A stretch of 64,000 nucleotides of DNA from RXIX01 sp003989075. Its GTDB lineage: Bacteria > Pseudomonadota > Gammaproteobacteria > Competibacterales > Competibacteraceae. The DNA lies in the NCBI GenBank assembly GCA_029780415.1, contig JAKOYN010000081.1:1-64000 (forward strand), given 5' to 3'. A model generated the notes under the pieces. That model ran no database searches and was not told where the DNA came from. It saw only the letters and a list, made by a program, of their open reading frames with translations. Shown here piece by piece: positions 50,184 through 59,600 of the stretch (its first letter is position 1; every line of letters begins with the position of its first letter). Made by a program: the position numbers and the translations under genes.

Positions 50184-51461
50184 ATGCTTGACCTTGCCAC
50201 CACCCGCATCGGCATTATTGGCCTGGGTTATGTCGGCCTGCCGCTGGCGGTTGAATTTGGCCGCCGCTTTCCCACCCTGGGCCTGGATATCAACGAGGCG
50301 CGGATCCGGGAGCTGCAGTCCGGCAACGACAGCACTCTGGAAGTCGATGCCGAGGAGCTGCGTCAGGCCAGCCAGTTGCGCTACACCCATCGCCCCGAGG
50401 ATCTGGCTGGGTGCAATGTCTACATCGTCACTGTGCCGACCCCGGTGGATGACTACAAGCGCCCGGACTTTGGGCCGCTGATCGGCGCCAGCACCACCGT
50501 AGGCCGGCTGCTCAAGCCCGGCGATGTGGCGATCTATGAATCCACCGTGTATCCGGGTGCCACTGAGGAAGTGTGCGTACCGATCCTGGAACGGGAATCG
50601 GGGCTGCGCTTCAACGTCGACTTTTTCGCTGGCTACAGCCCGGAGCGGATCAATCCCGGTGACAAGGCGCATCGGGTGACCACGATTCTCAAGGTGACCT
50701 CCGGTTCGACGCCGGAAGCAGCCGCGTTCGTCGATGCACTGTACGGGTCGATCATCAGCGCCGGCACCCATCGCGCCTCCAGTATCCGCGTTGCCGAGGC
50801 AGCCAAGGTAATCGAGAATACCCAGCGCGATGTCAACATCGCCCTGGTCAACGAACTGGCACTGCTGTTCAACCGCCTCGGCATCGACACCGAGGAAGTG
50901 CTGCTCGCCGCCGGCACCAAGTGGAACTTCCTGCCGTTCCGGCCCGGCCTGGTCGGCGGCCACTGCATCGGCGTCGATCCCTATTACCTGACCTACAAGG
51001 CGCAGCAGGTCGGCCATCATCCGGAAATCATCCTCGCCGGGCGGCGCATCAACGACAGCATGGGCGCCTATGTGGTGCAGCGGGTGGTCAAGCTGATGAA
51101 CCAGCGGCGCATCGCAGTCATGGATGCGCGGGTGCTGGTCCTGGGCCTGACCTTCAAGGAAAACTGCCCGGACCTGCGCAATACCCGCGTGGTCGATATC
51201 GTCGCTGAACTGCGCGATTACCACGCTCAGGTGGACGTGTACGATCCCTGGATTGATCCGCATGCGGCGCAACATGAATACGGCATCACGCCCATCGCCG
51301 CGCCCGAGCCGGGTACTTACGACGCCATCATCGTGGCAGTCGGCCATCAGCAGTTTCGCGATATGGGGGTCGAGCGGGTCCGCGCCCTCGGCACGCCCAA
51401 TGCGGTGCTGTTCGACGTCAAGTATCTATTTCCCGCTCATGATGTGGACGGCCGACTGTGA
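50184..51461 (+). CDS. UDP-N-acetylhexosamine 6-dehydrogenase (TviB/WbpO-like)
   Basis: This 425-residue NAD-dependent nucleotide-sugar dehydrogenase oxidises C6 of UDP-GlcNAc/GalNAc or UDP-Glc to the uronate. The N-terminal Rossmann motif is IGIIGLGYVGLPLAVEF, the catalytic Cys is in LVGGHCIGVDPYYLTYKA, and the C-terminal UDP-binding domain has VLGLTFKENCPDLRNTRV. The overall pattern is closer to TviB/WbpO than to UDP-glucose dehydrogenase. The ATG at 50184 is preferred to an upstream start because MLDLATTRIGIIG matches the family; GGAG lies about 10 bases upstream. It overlaps the epimerase gene by four bases. Confidence 0.9.
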   Translation: MLDLATTRIGIIGLGYVGLPLAVEFGRRFPTLGLDINEARIRELQSGNDSTLEVDAEELRQASQLRYTHRPEDLAGCNVYIVTVPTPVDDYKRPDFGPLIGASTTVGRLLKPGDVAIYESTVYPGATEEVCVPILERESGLRFNVDFFAGYSPERINPGDKAHRVTTILKVTSGSTPEAAAFVDALYGSIISAGTHRASSIRVAEAAKVIENTQRDVNIALVNELALLFNRLGIDTEEVLLAAGTKWNFLPFRPGLVGGHCIGVDPYYLTYKAQQVGHHPEIILAGRRINDSMGAYVVQRVVKLMNQRRIAVMDARVLVLGLTFKENCPDLRNTRVVDIVAELRDYHAQVDVYDPWIDPHAAQHEYGITPIAAPEPGTYDAIIVAVGHQQFRDMGVERVRALGTPNAVLFDVKYLFPAHDVDGRL

Positions 51462-52465
51462 AAATCCTGCTTACCGGCAGTGCCGGCTTTATTGGTTCGA
51501 CCCTTGCGCTGCGCCTGCTGGAGCGCGGGGATACGGTTATCGGCATCGATAATCTCAACGACTACTACGATGTCCGCCTCAAGCAGGCGCGGCTGGCGCG
51601 GCTGCTCGCTTATCCGGGCTTTACCGATGTACGCGCCAGCCTGGAAGACCGTGCGGCGATCAATGCCGCCTTCGCCACCCACCAGCCGCACCGGGTAGTG
51701 AATCTGGCTGCCCAGGCCGGGGTGCGCTATTCGATCCAGAATCCGCACGCCTACGTTGATTCCAATCTGGTCGGCTTTGTCAACGTGCTGGAAGCCTGCC
51801 GCCATCAAGGCGTCGAGCATCTGGTGTATGCCTCGACCAGTTCGGTGTATGGCGCCAACACGCGCATGCCGTTCTCGGTGCATGACAACGTCGATCATCC
51901 GCTGAGCCTGTACGCGGCGACCAAGAAGGCCAACGAACTGATGGCGCATACCTATAGCCATCTGTATGGCCTGCCGGTCACCGGCCTGCGCTTCTTTACC
52001 GTGTATGGACCGTGGGGCCGACCGGACATGGCCCTGTTCCTGTTCACCCGCGCCATTCTCGCCGGCGAGCCGATCGATGTGTTCAACCACGGCCATCACC
52101 GGCGCGATTTCACCTATGTCGATGACATCGTCGAGGGTGTGATCCGCACGCTTGACCGGGTAGCAACAGCCAATGCGGACTGGTCGAGCGATGCACCCGA
52201 CCCGGCGACCAGCCGCGCACCCTACCGGCTGTACAACATCGGCAGCCACCGCCCGGTTGAACTGCTGCGCTACATCGAGGTGCTGGAGGATTGCCTGGGC
52301 CGCAGGGCGATTAAGAACCTGCTGCCGCTGCAACCGGGTGATGTGCCCGATACCTACGCTGATGTGGAAGCCCTGGTCACCGATGTTGGCTATCAGCCAG
52401 ATACGCCCATCGAGGTCGGCGTAGCGCGTTTCGTGGAGTGGTACCGGGCCTATTACCGGGTCTGA
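51458..52465 (+). CDS. NAD-dependent UDP-uronate 4-epimerase
   Basis: This 335-residue extended SDR epimerase is of the LspL/UDP-glucuronate 4-epimerase type. It has the cofactor motif LLTGSAGFIGSTLALRLL, VVNLAAQAGVRYSI, the Ser in YASTSSVYG, the YAATKKANE catalytic Tyr/Lys, and RFFTVYGPWGRPDMAL, which is characteristic of the uronate-epimerase group. The start is GTG at 51458 within the dehydrogenase stop (GTGA). Together the two genes convert a UDP-sugar to an epimerised UDP-uronate for the exopolysaccharide started by the divergent sugar transferase. Confidence 0.9.
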   Translation: MKILLTGSAGFIGSTLALRLLERGDTVIGIDNLNDYYDVRLKQARLARLLAYPGFTDVRASLEDRAAINAAFATHQPHRVVNLAAQAGVRYSIQNPHAYVDSNLVGFVNVLEACRHQGVEHLVYASTSSVYGANTRMPFSVHDNVDHPLSLYAATKKANELMAHTYSHLYGLPVTGLRFFTVYGPWGRPDMALFLFTRAILAGEPIDVFNHGHHRRDFTYVDDIVEGVIRTLDRVATANADWSSDAPDPATSRAPYRLYNIGSHRPVELLRYIEVLEDCLGRRAIKNLLPLQPGDVPDTYADVEALVTDVGYQPDTPIEVGVARFVEWYRAYYRV

Positions 52466-52475
52466 ACAGCGGACT

Positions 52476-53198
52476 TCAACCCGCTTCCAGCCGCTTCCAT
52501 ACACAGGCGCCGCCGCTCTTCTTGTCCAGCATGTCCAGATAATCCTCGTGGACGGCGCTCTCTTCGGCACTAGCGCGCAGCACCGTCAAGGGCAGCCGAC
52601 TCTGACGGGGCGCGCGACGGCTGGCTGTTTCCCCTGCTGCCGCCGCGTCGCTGTCCTGAGCAAACAGCGAATCCTGCTGACGGGTCATCGCCAGATAAAC
52701 ATCGGCGAGGATTTCCGCGTCCAGCAGCGCGCCATGCAGGGTGCGCTGGCTGTTGTCGATGCCATAGCGCTTGCATAAGGCATCCAGGCTGTTGCGCTGG
52801 CCGGGATGCCGCTGGCGGGCCAGCGGCAGGGTATCCTGGACCGTGCACACGTCCTCCAGGCGCACATGGCCACGTCCGCAACGCTGCAATTCGTGATTGA
52901 GAAAGCCCAGATCGAACGGGGCGTTATGGATGATCAGTTCGGCACCGCGCACAAATTCCAGAAAGCTTTCGGCGACATCAGCAAAGCGCGGCTGGTTGGC
53001 GAGAAAATCATGCGTCAGACCATGCACCTTCACCGCGTCGGCATCGATGGCGCGATCCGGCTGCAGATAGGTATGAAAACGCTCCCCGGTGATCCGTCGA
53101 TTGAGCAGTTCGATGCAGCCAATCTCGATCACCCGATGGCCCTGCGCCGGATCAAGACCGGTGGTTTCCGTATCCAGAACAAGCTGCCGTTCGCTCAT
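52476..53198 (-). CDS. dnaQ: DNA polymerase III epsilon (proofreading) subunit
   Basis: DnaQ is the 3'-5' exonuclease of the replicase core. The 240-residue protein (E. coli 243) has Exo I in LVLDTETTGLDP, Exo II in IIHNAPFDLGFLNHEL and Exo III in LHGALLDAEILADVY. The C-terminal tail, which would bind the alpha subunit, ends YLDMLDKKSGGACVWKRLE. The ATG at 53198 has GAGG 9 bases upstream. rnhA lies directly upstream on the same strand with a 4-base gap, so the two form an operon here. Confidence 0.96.
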   Translation of the reverse strand: MSERQLVLDTETTGLDPAQGHRVIEIGCIELLNRRITGERFHTYLQPDRAIDADAVKVHGLTHDFLANQPRFADVAESFLEFVRGAELIIHNAPFDLGFLNHELQRCGRGHVRLEDVCTVQDTLPLARQRHPGQRNSLDALCKRYGIDNSQRTLHGALLDAEILADVYLAMTRQQDSLFAQDSDAAAAGETASRRAPRQSRLPLTVLRASAEESAVHEDYLDMLDKKSGGACVWKRLEAG

Positions 53199-53202
53199 GC
53201 GC

Positions 53203-53694
53203 TTAACCTCTTTGCCTGATTCCGCCGCGCGGCACCGCTGAGCGCGCCAGCGCATCGACCCGTTCATTCTCCGCATGGCCGCTGTGGCCACGCACCCATT
53301 GCCATTCGACCTGATGCGGCGCCAGCGCGGCATCCAGCCGCTGCCAAAGATCGACATTCTTGACCGGCTGCCGCCCGGTGGTTTTCCAGCCGCGCCGCTT
53401 CCAATTCACCAGCCATTGAGTCATGCCGCGCATCACATACTCGCTATCGGTGCAGATGCGCACCGGCATCGGTCGCTTCAGGCTCTCCAGGCCATGAATC
53501 ACCGCCAGCAGTTCCATACGATTGTTAGTGGTATCCGGATCGCCGCCGGACAGTTCCTTCTCATGGCCGCGATAGCGCAGCAGCGCGCCCCAGCCCCCGG
53601 GACCGGGATTGCCAGAACAGGCACCATCGGTAAACAGCTCCACCCACTCCACCGCATCCGCTTCGTTCACATTCACATTCACATTCATACTCAT
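53203..53694 (-). CDS. rnhA: Ribonuclease HI
   Basis: RNase HI degrades RNA in RNA-DNA hybrids. The 163-residue protein has the four catalytic acidic residues in LFTDGACSGNPGPGGWG, NRMELLAVIHGL, CTDSEYV and NERVDALAR, plus the basic substrate-binding WKRRGWKTTG segment. The N-terminus carries an unusual stretch MSMNVNVNVNEADA encoded by a hexanucleotide repeat, absent from E. coli RNase HI. The real start may be either of the two ATGs at 53694 and 53688. Confidence 0.96.
   Translation of the reverse strand: MSMNVNVNVNEADAVEWVELFTDGACSGNPGPGGWGALLRYRGHEKELSGGDPDTTNNRMELLAVIHGLESLKRPMPVRICTDSEYVMRGMTQWLVNWKRRGWKTTGRQPVKNVDLWQRLDAALAPHQVEWQWVRGHSGHAENERVDALARSAVPRGGIRQRG
53666..53689 (-). repeat. 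Short hexanucleotide tandem repeat in the rnhA 5' end
   Basis: Three exact copies of TTCACA (plus-strand reading) at 53666-53683 and a near copy TTCATA at 53684-53689. On the coding strand they encode alternating Asn-Val. The 6-base unit keeps the frame, so copy-number change would lengthen or shorten the N-terminus without inactivating the enzyme. Confidence 0.8.
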
Positions 53695-53702
53695 GTTCGC
53701 GA

Positions 53703-55331
53703 TCAGGCCGGCAGCGCGCTGTCGCCAGCCGTCTCCAGATTCAGCGCCGCCGCCAGAAGCGCCCGGGTATAGGGATGCGCCGGTTGCGCGAACACCTGCC
53801 GCGCCGGTCCCTCCTCTACCACCTGGCCATCCTTCATCACCAGCAGATGATGCGCCAGCGCCCGCACCACCCGCAGATCGTGACTGATGAACACATAGGC
53901 CAGTTGATAGCGGCGCTGCAGATCGCGCAACAGATCCACCATCTGCGCCTGCACCGACACATCCAAGGCATTGGTCGGCTCGTCGAGAATCAGCAGACGC
54001 GGCTGCAGCACCAGGGCCCGGGCAATGGCGATGCGCTGCCGCTGGCCACCGGAGAATTCATGCGGATAACGGTCCTGGGTATCCGGGTCCAGCCCAACCT
54101 CGGTCAGCGCCTGGGCAATGCGCGCACGCTGCGCCAGTCGGTCCATGCGCGGCCCATGCACCTGCAGGCCCTCGGCGATAATCTCGCCTACCGACATGCG
54201 CGGGCTGAGCGAGCCGAACGGGTCCTGAAACACGATCTGCATTTCCCGACGCAGCGGCCGCAGTACCTTATCGGGCAGACCGTCGATGCGCTGCCCCTGA
54301 AACCGGATCGCACCGCTGCTGGACAGCAGCCGCAACAGCGCCAGACCGAGTGTGGTCTTGCCGGAACCGCTCTCGCCGACCACGCCCAGAGTTTGCCCGG
54401 CACGCACCCAAACGTTGACCCCATCAACCGCCTTGACCTGTTCGGTCACCCGCCCGAATAGACCGTGCTTGAGCGGAAACCAGACTCTGAGCAGTTCACC
54501 GCGCATGATCTCGGGCGCATCGGCGACCTCCGGCGGCGGCTCGCCCCGGGGCTCGGCAGCCAGCAGTTGCTGGGTGTAGGAATGCCGGGGCGTGGCGAAC
54601 AGCGTCGCGACCGGACCGGTTTCGACAATCTCGCCATCGTGCATCACGCACACCCGGTCGGCCAGCTTGCGTACGATGCTCAGATCATGAGTGATGAACA
54701 GGATCGCCATCCCCAGGCGTGCCTGCAGGTCCTTGAGCAGGGCCAGAATCTGCGCCTGAATGGTGACATCCAGCGCCGTGGTCGGCTCGTCGGCGATCAG
54801 CAGGTCGGGATCGTTGGCCAAGGCCATGGCGATCATCACCCGCTGGCGCTGGCCGCCGGACAGCTCATGCGGCAGGGCATTCAGGCGCCGCGCCGCATCG
54901 GGTAGACCCACCAGATCCAGCAGTTGCAGAATCCGGGTCCGCAACTGCGCCCCGCTCAGGCCCTTGTGCAGGATCAGGGTTTCACCCAGCTGCCGCTCGA
55001 TGGAGTGCAAAGGGTTCAGCGAGGTCATCGGCTCCTGAAACACCATGGCAATCTGGTTGCCGCGAATCTCACGCAGGCGTTGCGGTGATGCGCCCAGCAG
55101 TTCCTCGCCACGCAGGCGGATACTGCCACGCGGATGACGGGCGTGGGGATAGGGCAGCAGTTGCAAAATGGACAGCGCCGAAACCGACTTGCCGGAGCCA
55201 CTTTCGCCAACCAGCGCCAGCGTTTCGCCACGATCGAGGGTAAAGGAAACCTGCTTGACTGCGGATATCGCACCAAAGGACACCGCCAGATCGCGCACGT
55301 CGAGAAGAGGAATGCTGGTCGCTTCTAACAC
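53703..55331 (-). CDS. Double-ATPase peptide ABC transporter subunit (YejF-like)
   Basis: This 542-residue cytosolic protein has two fused ABC ATPase domains, as in YejF/GsiA. Walker A motifs are VGESGSGKSVSA (about residue 45) and VGESGSGKTTLG (about 325); signatures are LPHELSGGQRQRV and YPHEFSGGQRQRI; Walker B segments are LLIADEPTTALD and LLILDEPTNALD. The QDPFGSLSPRM and EPMTSLNPLHS Q-loops are typical of di/oligopeptide importers. The start is the GTG at 55331; no in-frame ATG is nearby. No permease or binding-protein gene is adjacent, so its membrane partners are elsewhere. Confidence 0.9.
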   Translation of the reverse strand: MLEATSIPLLDVRDLAVSFGAISAVKQVSFTLDRGETLALVGESGSGKSVSALSILQLLPYPHARHPRGSIRLRGEELLGASPQRLREIRGNQIAMVFQEPMTSLNPLHSIERQLGETLILHKGLSGAQLRTRILQLLDLVGLPDAARRLNALPHELSGGQRQRVMIAMALANDPDLLIADEPTTALDVTIQAQILALLKDLQARLGMAILFITHDLSIVRKLADRVCVMHDGEIVETGPVATLFATPRHSYTQQLLAAEPRGEPPPEVADAPEIMRGELLRVWFPLKHGLFGRVTEQVKAVDGVNVWVRAGQTLGVVGESGSGKTTLGLALLRLLSSSGAIRFQGQRIDGLPDKVLRPLRREMQIVFQDPFGSLSPRMSVGEIIAEGLQVHGPRMDRLAQRARIAQALTEVGLDPDTQDRYPHEFSGGQRQRIAIARALVLQPRLLILDEPTNALDVSVQAQMVDLLRDLQRRYQLAYVFISHDLRVVRALAHHLLVMKDGQVVEEGPARQVFAQPAHPYTRALLAAALNLETAGDSALPA

Positions 55332-55345
55332 CGTGGTGTTTAACC

Positions 55346-56488
55346 TCAGTTCTTGGAATCCGCAGTGGGTGGAGCCGCGTCCGCCGCCAGTCGCTCAGCC
55401 GGCGCTGTTGCGGATAAGGTGTGCAACGCGGCCTTGCGCTGTGCGGGCGGCAACTGGCCAAGCGCTTGCGCAGCGCGGTAAAAGGCGGCGAAATCACCCC
55501 GCTCGCGCGCGAACAGCGCCCGGAACGCCGGAACCTGTTGATGATAAGTGGTGACACCGGCCAGCTTGGCATTGTTCAGATCCTGCGCAAACCAGTGATC
55601 ATAGCCGGCATAGCCCGCCCAGTCCTGTTTGAGTTGCGCATAACGCGCCTGCAGTTCCGCCAGAATGCGCTGCTTGGCGGCACGCTTGGCGGCATCGCTG
55701 TGCGGCGCGGCATAGACCGCAGCCAGTTGCTCACGGGTGGCAGCGGTCAGCGCCAGAAACTGCTCGCGGCGCTGCACGTCGGCGGCGTATTCGGCCTGCG
55801 CGCGCGCCGGGCCGTGCTGCTGCAGCCAGCGCTGTGCGCCCAGTTGTCCGACAGCGGTCGCAAAGGCTTCGTTAAAGGCGGAATCGTCCGGGATGTACAG
55901 ACGCTGATGGGCCAGTTCATGAAACAACAGTTCCGCCAGACGTCCGGTCGGCCAGCCGATGAAAGTATTCAGCAGCGGATCATCGAACCAGCCCAGCGTT
56001 GAATAGGCCGGAATATCGGCAAGATAGACATCATCACCGGCGGCGCGCAGATCCTCAGCGAGACTCTGCGCGGCTTCGGCGTCGAAATAGCCGCGATAAC
56101 TCAGGCAACCAATCAGCCAGAAACACCAGCGGCGCGGCTCCAGACTCAGTTCCGGCGCGGCGAACACGTTTTTCACCACCCAGGGCCGGCCAAGATCAGC
56201 GTAATCGGTATAACTGCCATTGTCGGGCAGAGCCAGTTCAGTGCTGGCAAACGCACGCAGAGCCTGCGCGGTCTGCAGACGCTGACGCAGATGGACTGGC
56301 GTGTCAGCAGCCTCCAGCAATTCGGTCACCGGCTGGCGGGCCTGCAGCAGATGCCACTGCCCGGCCGCTGCCTGCTGGTAATAGGCCAGATCCGCACAGC
56401 CCGCCAGCGCCGCGCCCACGATCAGCGCGGTGTATCCAGTAATGCGCAGCAGGGTTTTCCAGATCATGACCAGCCGATTTACACGCAA
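55346..56488 (-). CDS. Predicted aminopeptidase lipoprotein (COG4324 type)
   Basis: This 380-residue predicted lipoprotein has lipobox ALAGC near residue 31. The zinc-peptidase motif is LLFHELAHQRLYI near residue 190, with a likely third ligand in FNEAFATAVG about 17 residues later. This is the arrangement of the putative aminopeptidase family PF10023/COG4324. The start is decided by the ribosome-binding site: TTG at 56488 has GGGAG 7 bases upstream, while the in-frame ATG at 56467 has none; both give a usable signal peptide. It lies 14 bases before the YejF-like ATPase gene, which suggests a link with peptide use. Confidence 0.85.
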   Translation of the reverse strand: MRVNRLVMIWKTLLRITGYTALIVGAALAGCADLAYYQQAAAGQWHLLQARQPVTELLEAADTPVHLRQRLQTAQALRAFASTELALPDNGSYTDYADLGRPWVVKNVFAAPELSLEPRRWCFWLIGCLSYRGYFDAEAAQSLAEDLRAAGDDVYLADIPAYSTLGWFDDPLLNTFIGWPTGRLAELLFHELAHQRLYIPDDSAFNEAFATAVGQLGAQRWLQQHGPARAQAEYAADVQRREQFLALTAATREQLAAVYAAPHSDAAKRAAKQRILAELQARYAQLKQDWAGYAGYDHWFAQDLNNAKLAGVTTYHQQVPAFRALFARERGDFAAFYRAAQALGQLPPAQRKAALHTLSATAPAERLAADAAPPTADSKN

Positions 56489-56546
56489 AAATACGCTCCC
56501 GGCGCCAGGGCAGCACCTTTGACAAGACCGCTACTTGAGCAGGCAG

Positions 56547-56568
56547 GAAAAAGGGGCATTACGCCCCT
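56547..56568 (-). terminator. Intrinsic terminator after the 1038-residue lipoprotein gene
   Basis: On the minus strand AGGGGC (56568-56563) and GCCCCT (56557-56552) form a stem with a 5-base loop, followed by a T-run of five. It lies about 90 bases past the lipoprotein stop and about 60 bases before the aminopeptidase start, so it separates the two transcripts. Confidence 0.8.
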
Positions 56569-56603
56569 CGTGTGCTGCATCCGCTTAACGGCATCCCATA
56601 CCC

Positions 56604-56633
56604 AACCGCTCGCCCGATTGAGAGAGCGGTTTT
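56604..56633 (+). terminator. Second hairpin downstream of the lipoprotein gene
   Basis: AACCGCTC (56604-56611) pairs with GAGCGGTT (56624-56631) and is followed by TTTT on the plus strand. Nothing is transcribed rightward into it that I can identify, so it may simply be a second 3'-end structure of the leftward lipoprotein mRNA. Confidence 0.45.
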
Positions 56634-56660
56634 AACAGTAAAGGCCGGTACCTTGCCTCA

Positions 56661-59600
56661 TTATGGACGTCTAAAGGTCTTGTTGATCTCACTGGCAAAT
56701 GCGCCATACGCGCGCCAGTTGCGACTATCCCGTCCCGGCAATGGATGCAGATAATCAGTACCGGCGTAATCAATCACCAGTCGCAAATCCACGGGCCGAT
56801 CCACAATCCAGTCACCTGGTTCCTTTGCTGCGATCACGTCCGCTAGATGCACGCTATAGGACTTGTTCAATGACTTAAAACTGGGATCAAAGCGCGAAAA
56901 ATCACCACAGCCACCCCAATGCGTCAATCGGGCATCCAGCGTCTGGATATAGCTAAAGCTCAACTGGTCATCGGCACGCGGCGCGGCATCCTTTGAATCA
57001 ACCCGATAGGCCACGATATTGGTCGCCCGGGTATTTTCACGCAGCAGGCTTTGATATTCACGCGCGCCCTTATAAGCGTAAAAAAAGCTGATACCGTTCC
57101 CGTCATGAAAGACATTGGCATAGCTGTTGGGATTCATGGTCACCAGGGGCAATGTCACACCGTTATCGGTAATGATCTTGTGCTCAGCGAGCCGGACACC
57201 GGGTTCGATATGCGGCGGAAAGGCCTTGGAGTCCTTGCCATCGCACCTGATATAATTACAGGCATCGGTTTCGTCGCAGAACCCGGAACCAATACCCATC
57301 GCCAGATTATGCGAGCCCAGCGCGATATAGCTACCCTCGTAGTAGTTATCCATATTCAGGCGTGTCAGACTGGACCGGTCATCCTTCAAGTCCCGGCCAT
57401 TAATATAATCGCTCATATCGAAACTGAAGTTGCGATATTCACCTGTAGCCAGATGAACCGGTGCCCGGACAGTCAACTTATTACGTCCACCACAATTTGG
57501 CGCAGTGAATTTATCAACTGGAACCAGGAATTTCAAATCCGCCGCAACATTTCGATAATCAAATGAATTATTACCCTTTATCGCGTCAGACAGGCGATAC
57601 TGGAATTGCCAGCCAGACTCACCCACATCAGGCGACGCATAGCCATCAAGAAAATGGAATACATCACTCTTATCGCGCAGCAGCGCACCCAAGGTTGCCG
57701 GCGAATCGTAGTGACTATCGGTAATATGCGTACCCTTGACATACAGAATTGGACTGCCGTTGCAATCCAGTACTTCAACCGTAGCGCCCTTGGCATCGTT
57801 GTAGGCACTGGCTTGCCAATTGCCTGGCATGGAGCGGCCACGACTATTGGTGCGGAAGCGGAATGGCGTGCGGTAATCCAGGGTGACATAAGCCTGGGTA
57901 GCCTTGAAATCAGCTGCCGCCGGCACATAGGCGGTCTTGGGATTATTCCTGTCCTTGAGTAAGAGCGGCGTACCGCGATAATGGTTAGCCGCCACCAGTA
58001 CATCCGACATCAGCTTATTGATATTGGCCAGCGTGGCATCACCGCGGAACGGTGCGTCTACACCAGGACCGACATTGGATGAATAATAGTAATTCTGAGC
58101 CATTTGCTGCAGGCTCTCGATAACCCGCTGATAATGCTGGGTCAGCAGCATCACCGCATCAGCATAATAGCGGCTGGAATCACGAATCGCATTGTTATAG
58201 GCATCGCCATAGTAGATACCCTTATCCTTGTATTTCTTCTGGAAATCCCGGTATTCGCTAGGCGTAAGATAGGTTTTCTTCAGATCCTGCAGGGCGGCCT
58301 GAACAACCCGGTTCTGCTCATTCATCATCAGGTATTTCTGCTGTACCGCATAGGCCAGATTCAGGTGATTCAGCAGCGCCAGATAGGTCGCAGTCGCGGT
58401 TTTTGCAATACGATTGACCGTTTGCGGCAAATTATCGTCAACAGTCATCAGGTATTCACCGGTACTGGAATCCTGACGGAATTCGGTACGCAGCGACACC
58501 CGGCCGGCAATGTCGATAAACGGTGTCTTGCTCGGCCCACTGCTGTACTGTGCATTCAGTGTATTAACAATTGCGGCGAGCGGTTCGGTAATGCCACGCA
58601 CGTTCTGATCGGCCAGAAATCCATTGACCACATCGGTCTGCCAGTTTTTCAGGGATTGCGCCGTGCCCTGTTCAAGATCACCGGATTTCAGATAATCCTT
58701 TTGATAATCGACTAAACGTTTGGTGGTCGTGGTCGCGGCGGTGATCTTAGCAAAAGGCACAGTATTGAGGCTGGTCAGAACAGTGTTATACGCAGTGCCA
58801 TCAATCACCACATTGCCCAGTTGACTGACGATAGCATTGATGACGGTGATCTGGCTGGAGATTTTATACAGCTCTTCGTTAATACGCTTGAAGCCTTCGT
58901 TCAAGGCGTCCAATACCACCTTGTTCGGATCCTCGGCCGGAAACAGTGCCGCAAAGAGCAGCGAAACGCCAATCTTGGTAAAAATGCCGCCTAGCGCCGA
59001 GGAAAATTCAGCCCATTTGGCGAATTCCTTCAGACCAGTCGATACCAGCTCCTTGGCGCCATCGGATACCAGGTCTTTCCACTCCCAATCAAAACCGAGG
59101 CTTTGCGGAAACGGCGCGCAGCCATTGATTCCGGCAGCCAGCGCTGCCAAACCACCGCCGTCCATGCCAAGATCAACTTGGTCATTAGTTAGCAGTGATC
59201 CGTATACGCCACCCAGGCATGCAGTTAATTCCGGCGGAGCGAAGAGCAGTGAGCCGCGTTGCAGTGCGCCGGCAACCCATAAGGGGTCCAGATTCAGACG
59301 TGTGCCCAGAGTCTGGGCCAGTTCAGATTCGCTTTGGGAGCGCGCCATCAACCAGCGGGTTAGATAATCATTCTGCGGATTCAAGTGCAGCGCATAGCCG
59401 CCTGCCTCGCCCTGTGGCGTCAGATACGCCAGCAAATTTTCACCGCTATCCAGGCGTTTTTCCACCTGTCCGGTTGCGCGGTTGTAAATCTGCCCATCAT
59501 GCACCGCCGCCCGGATCTGTGTTGCGGCGATGCTTTGCGGTAATTCAAAATGGAAATAGCCGAGATGATCGGTGGTCACGGTCTGCCAGGGATAGGCGTC

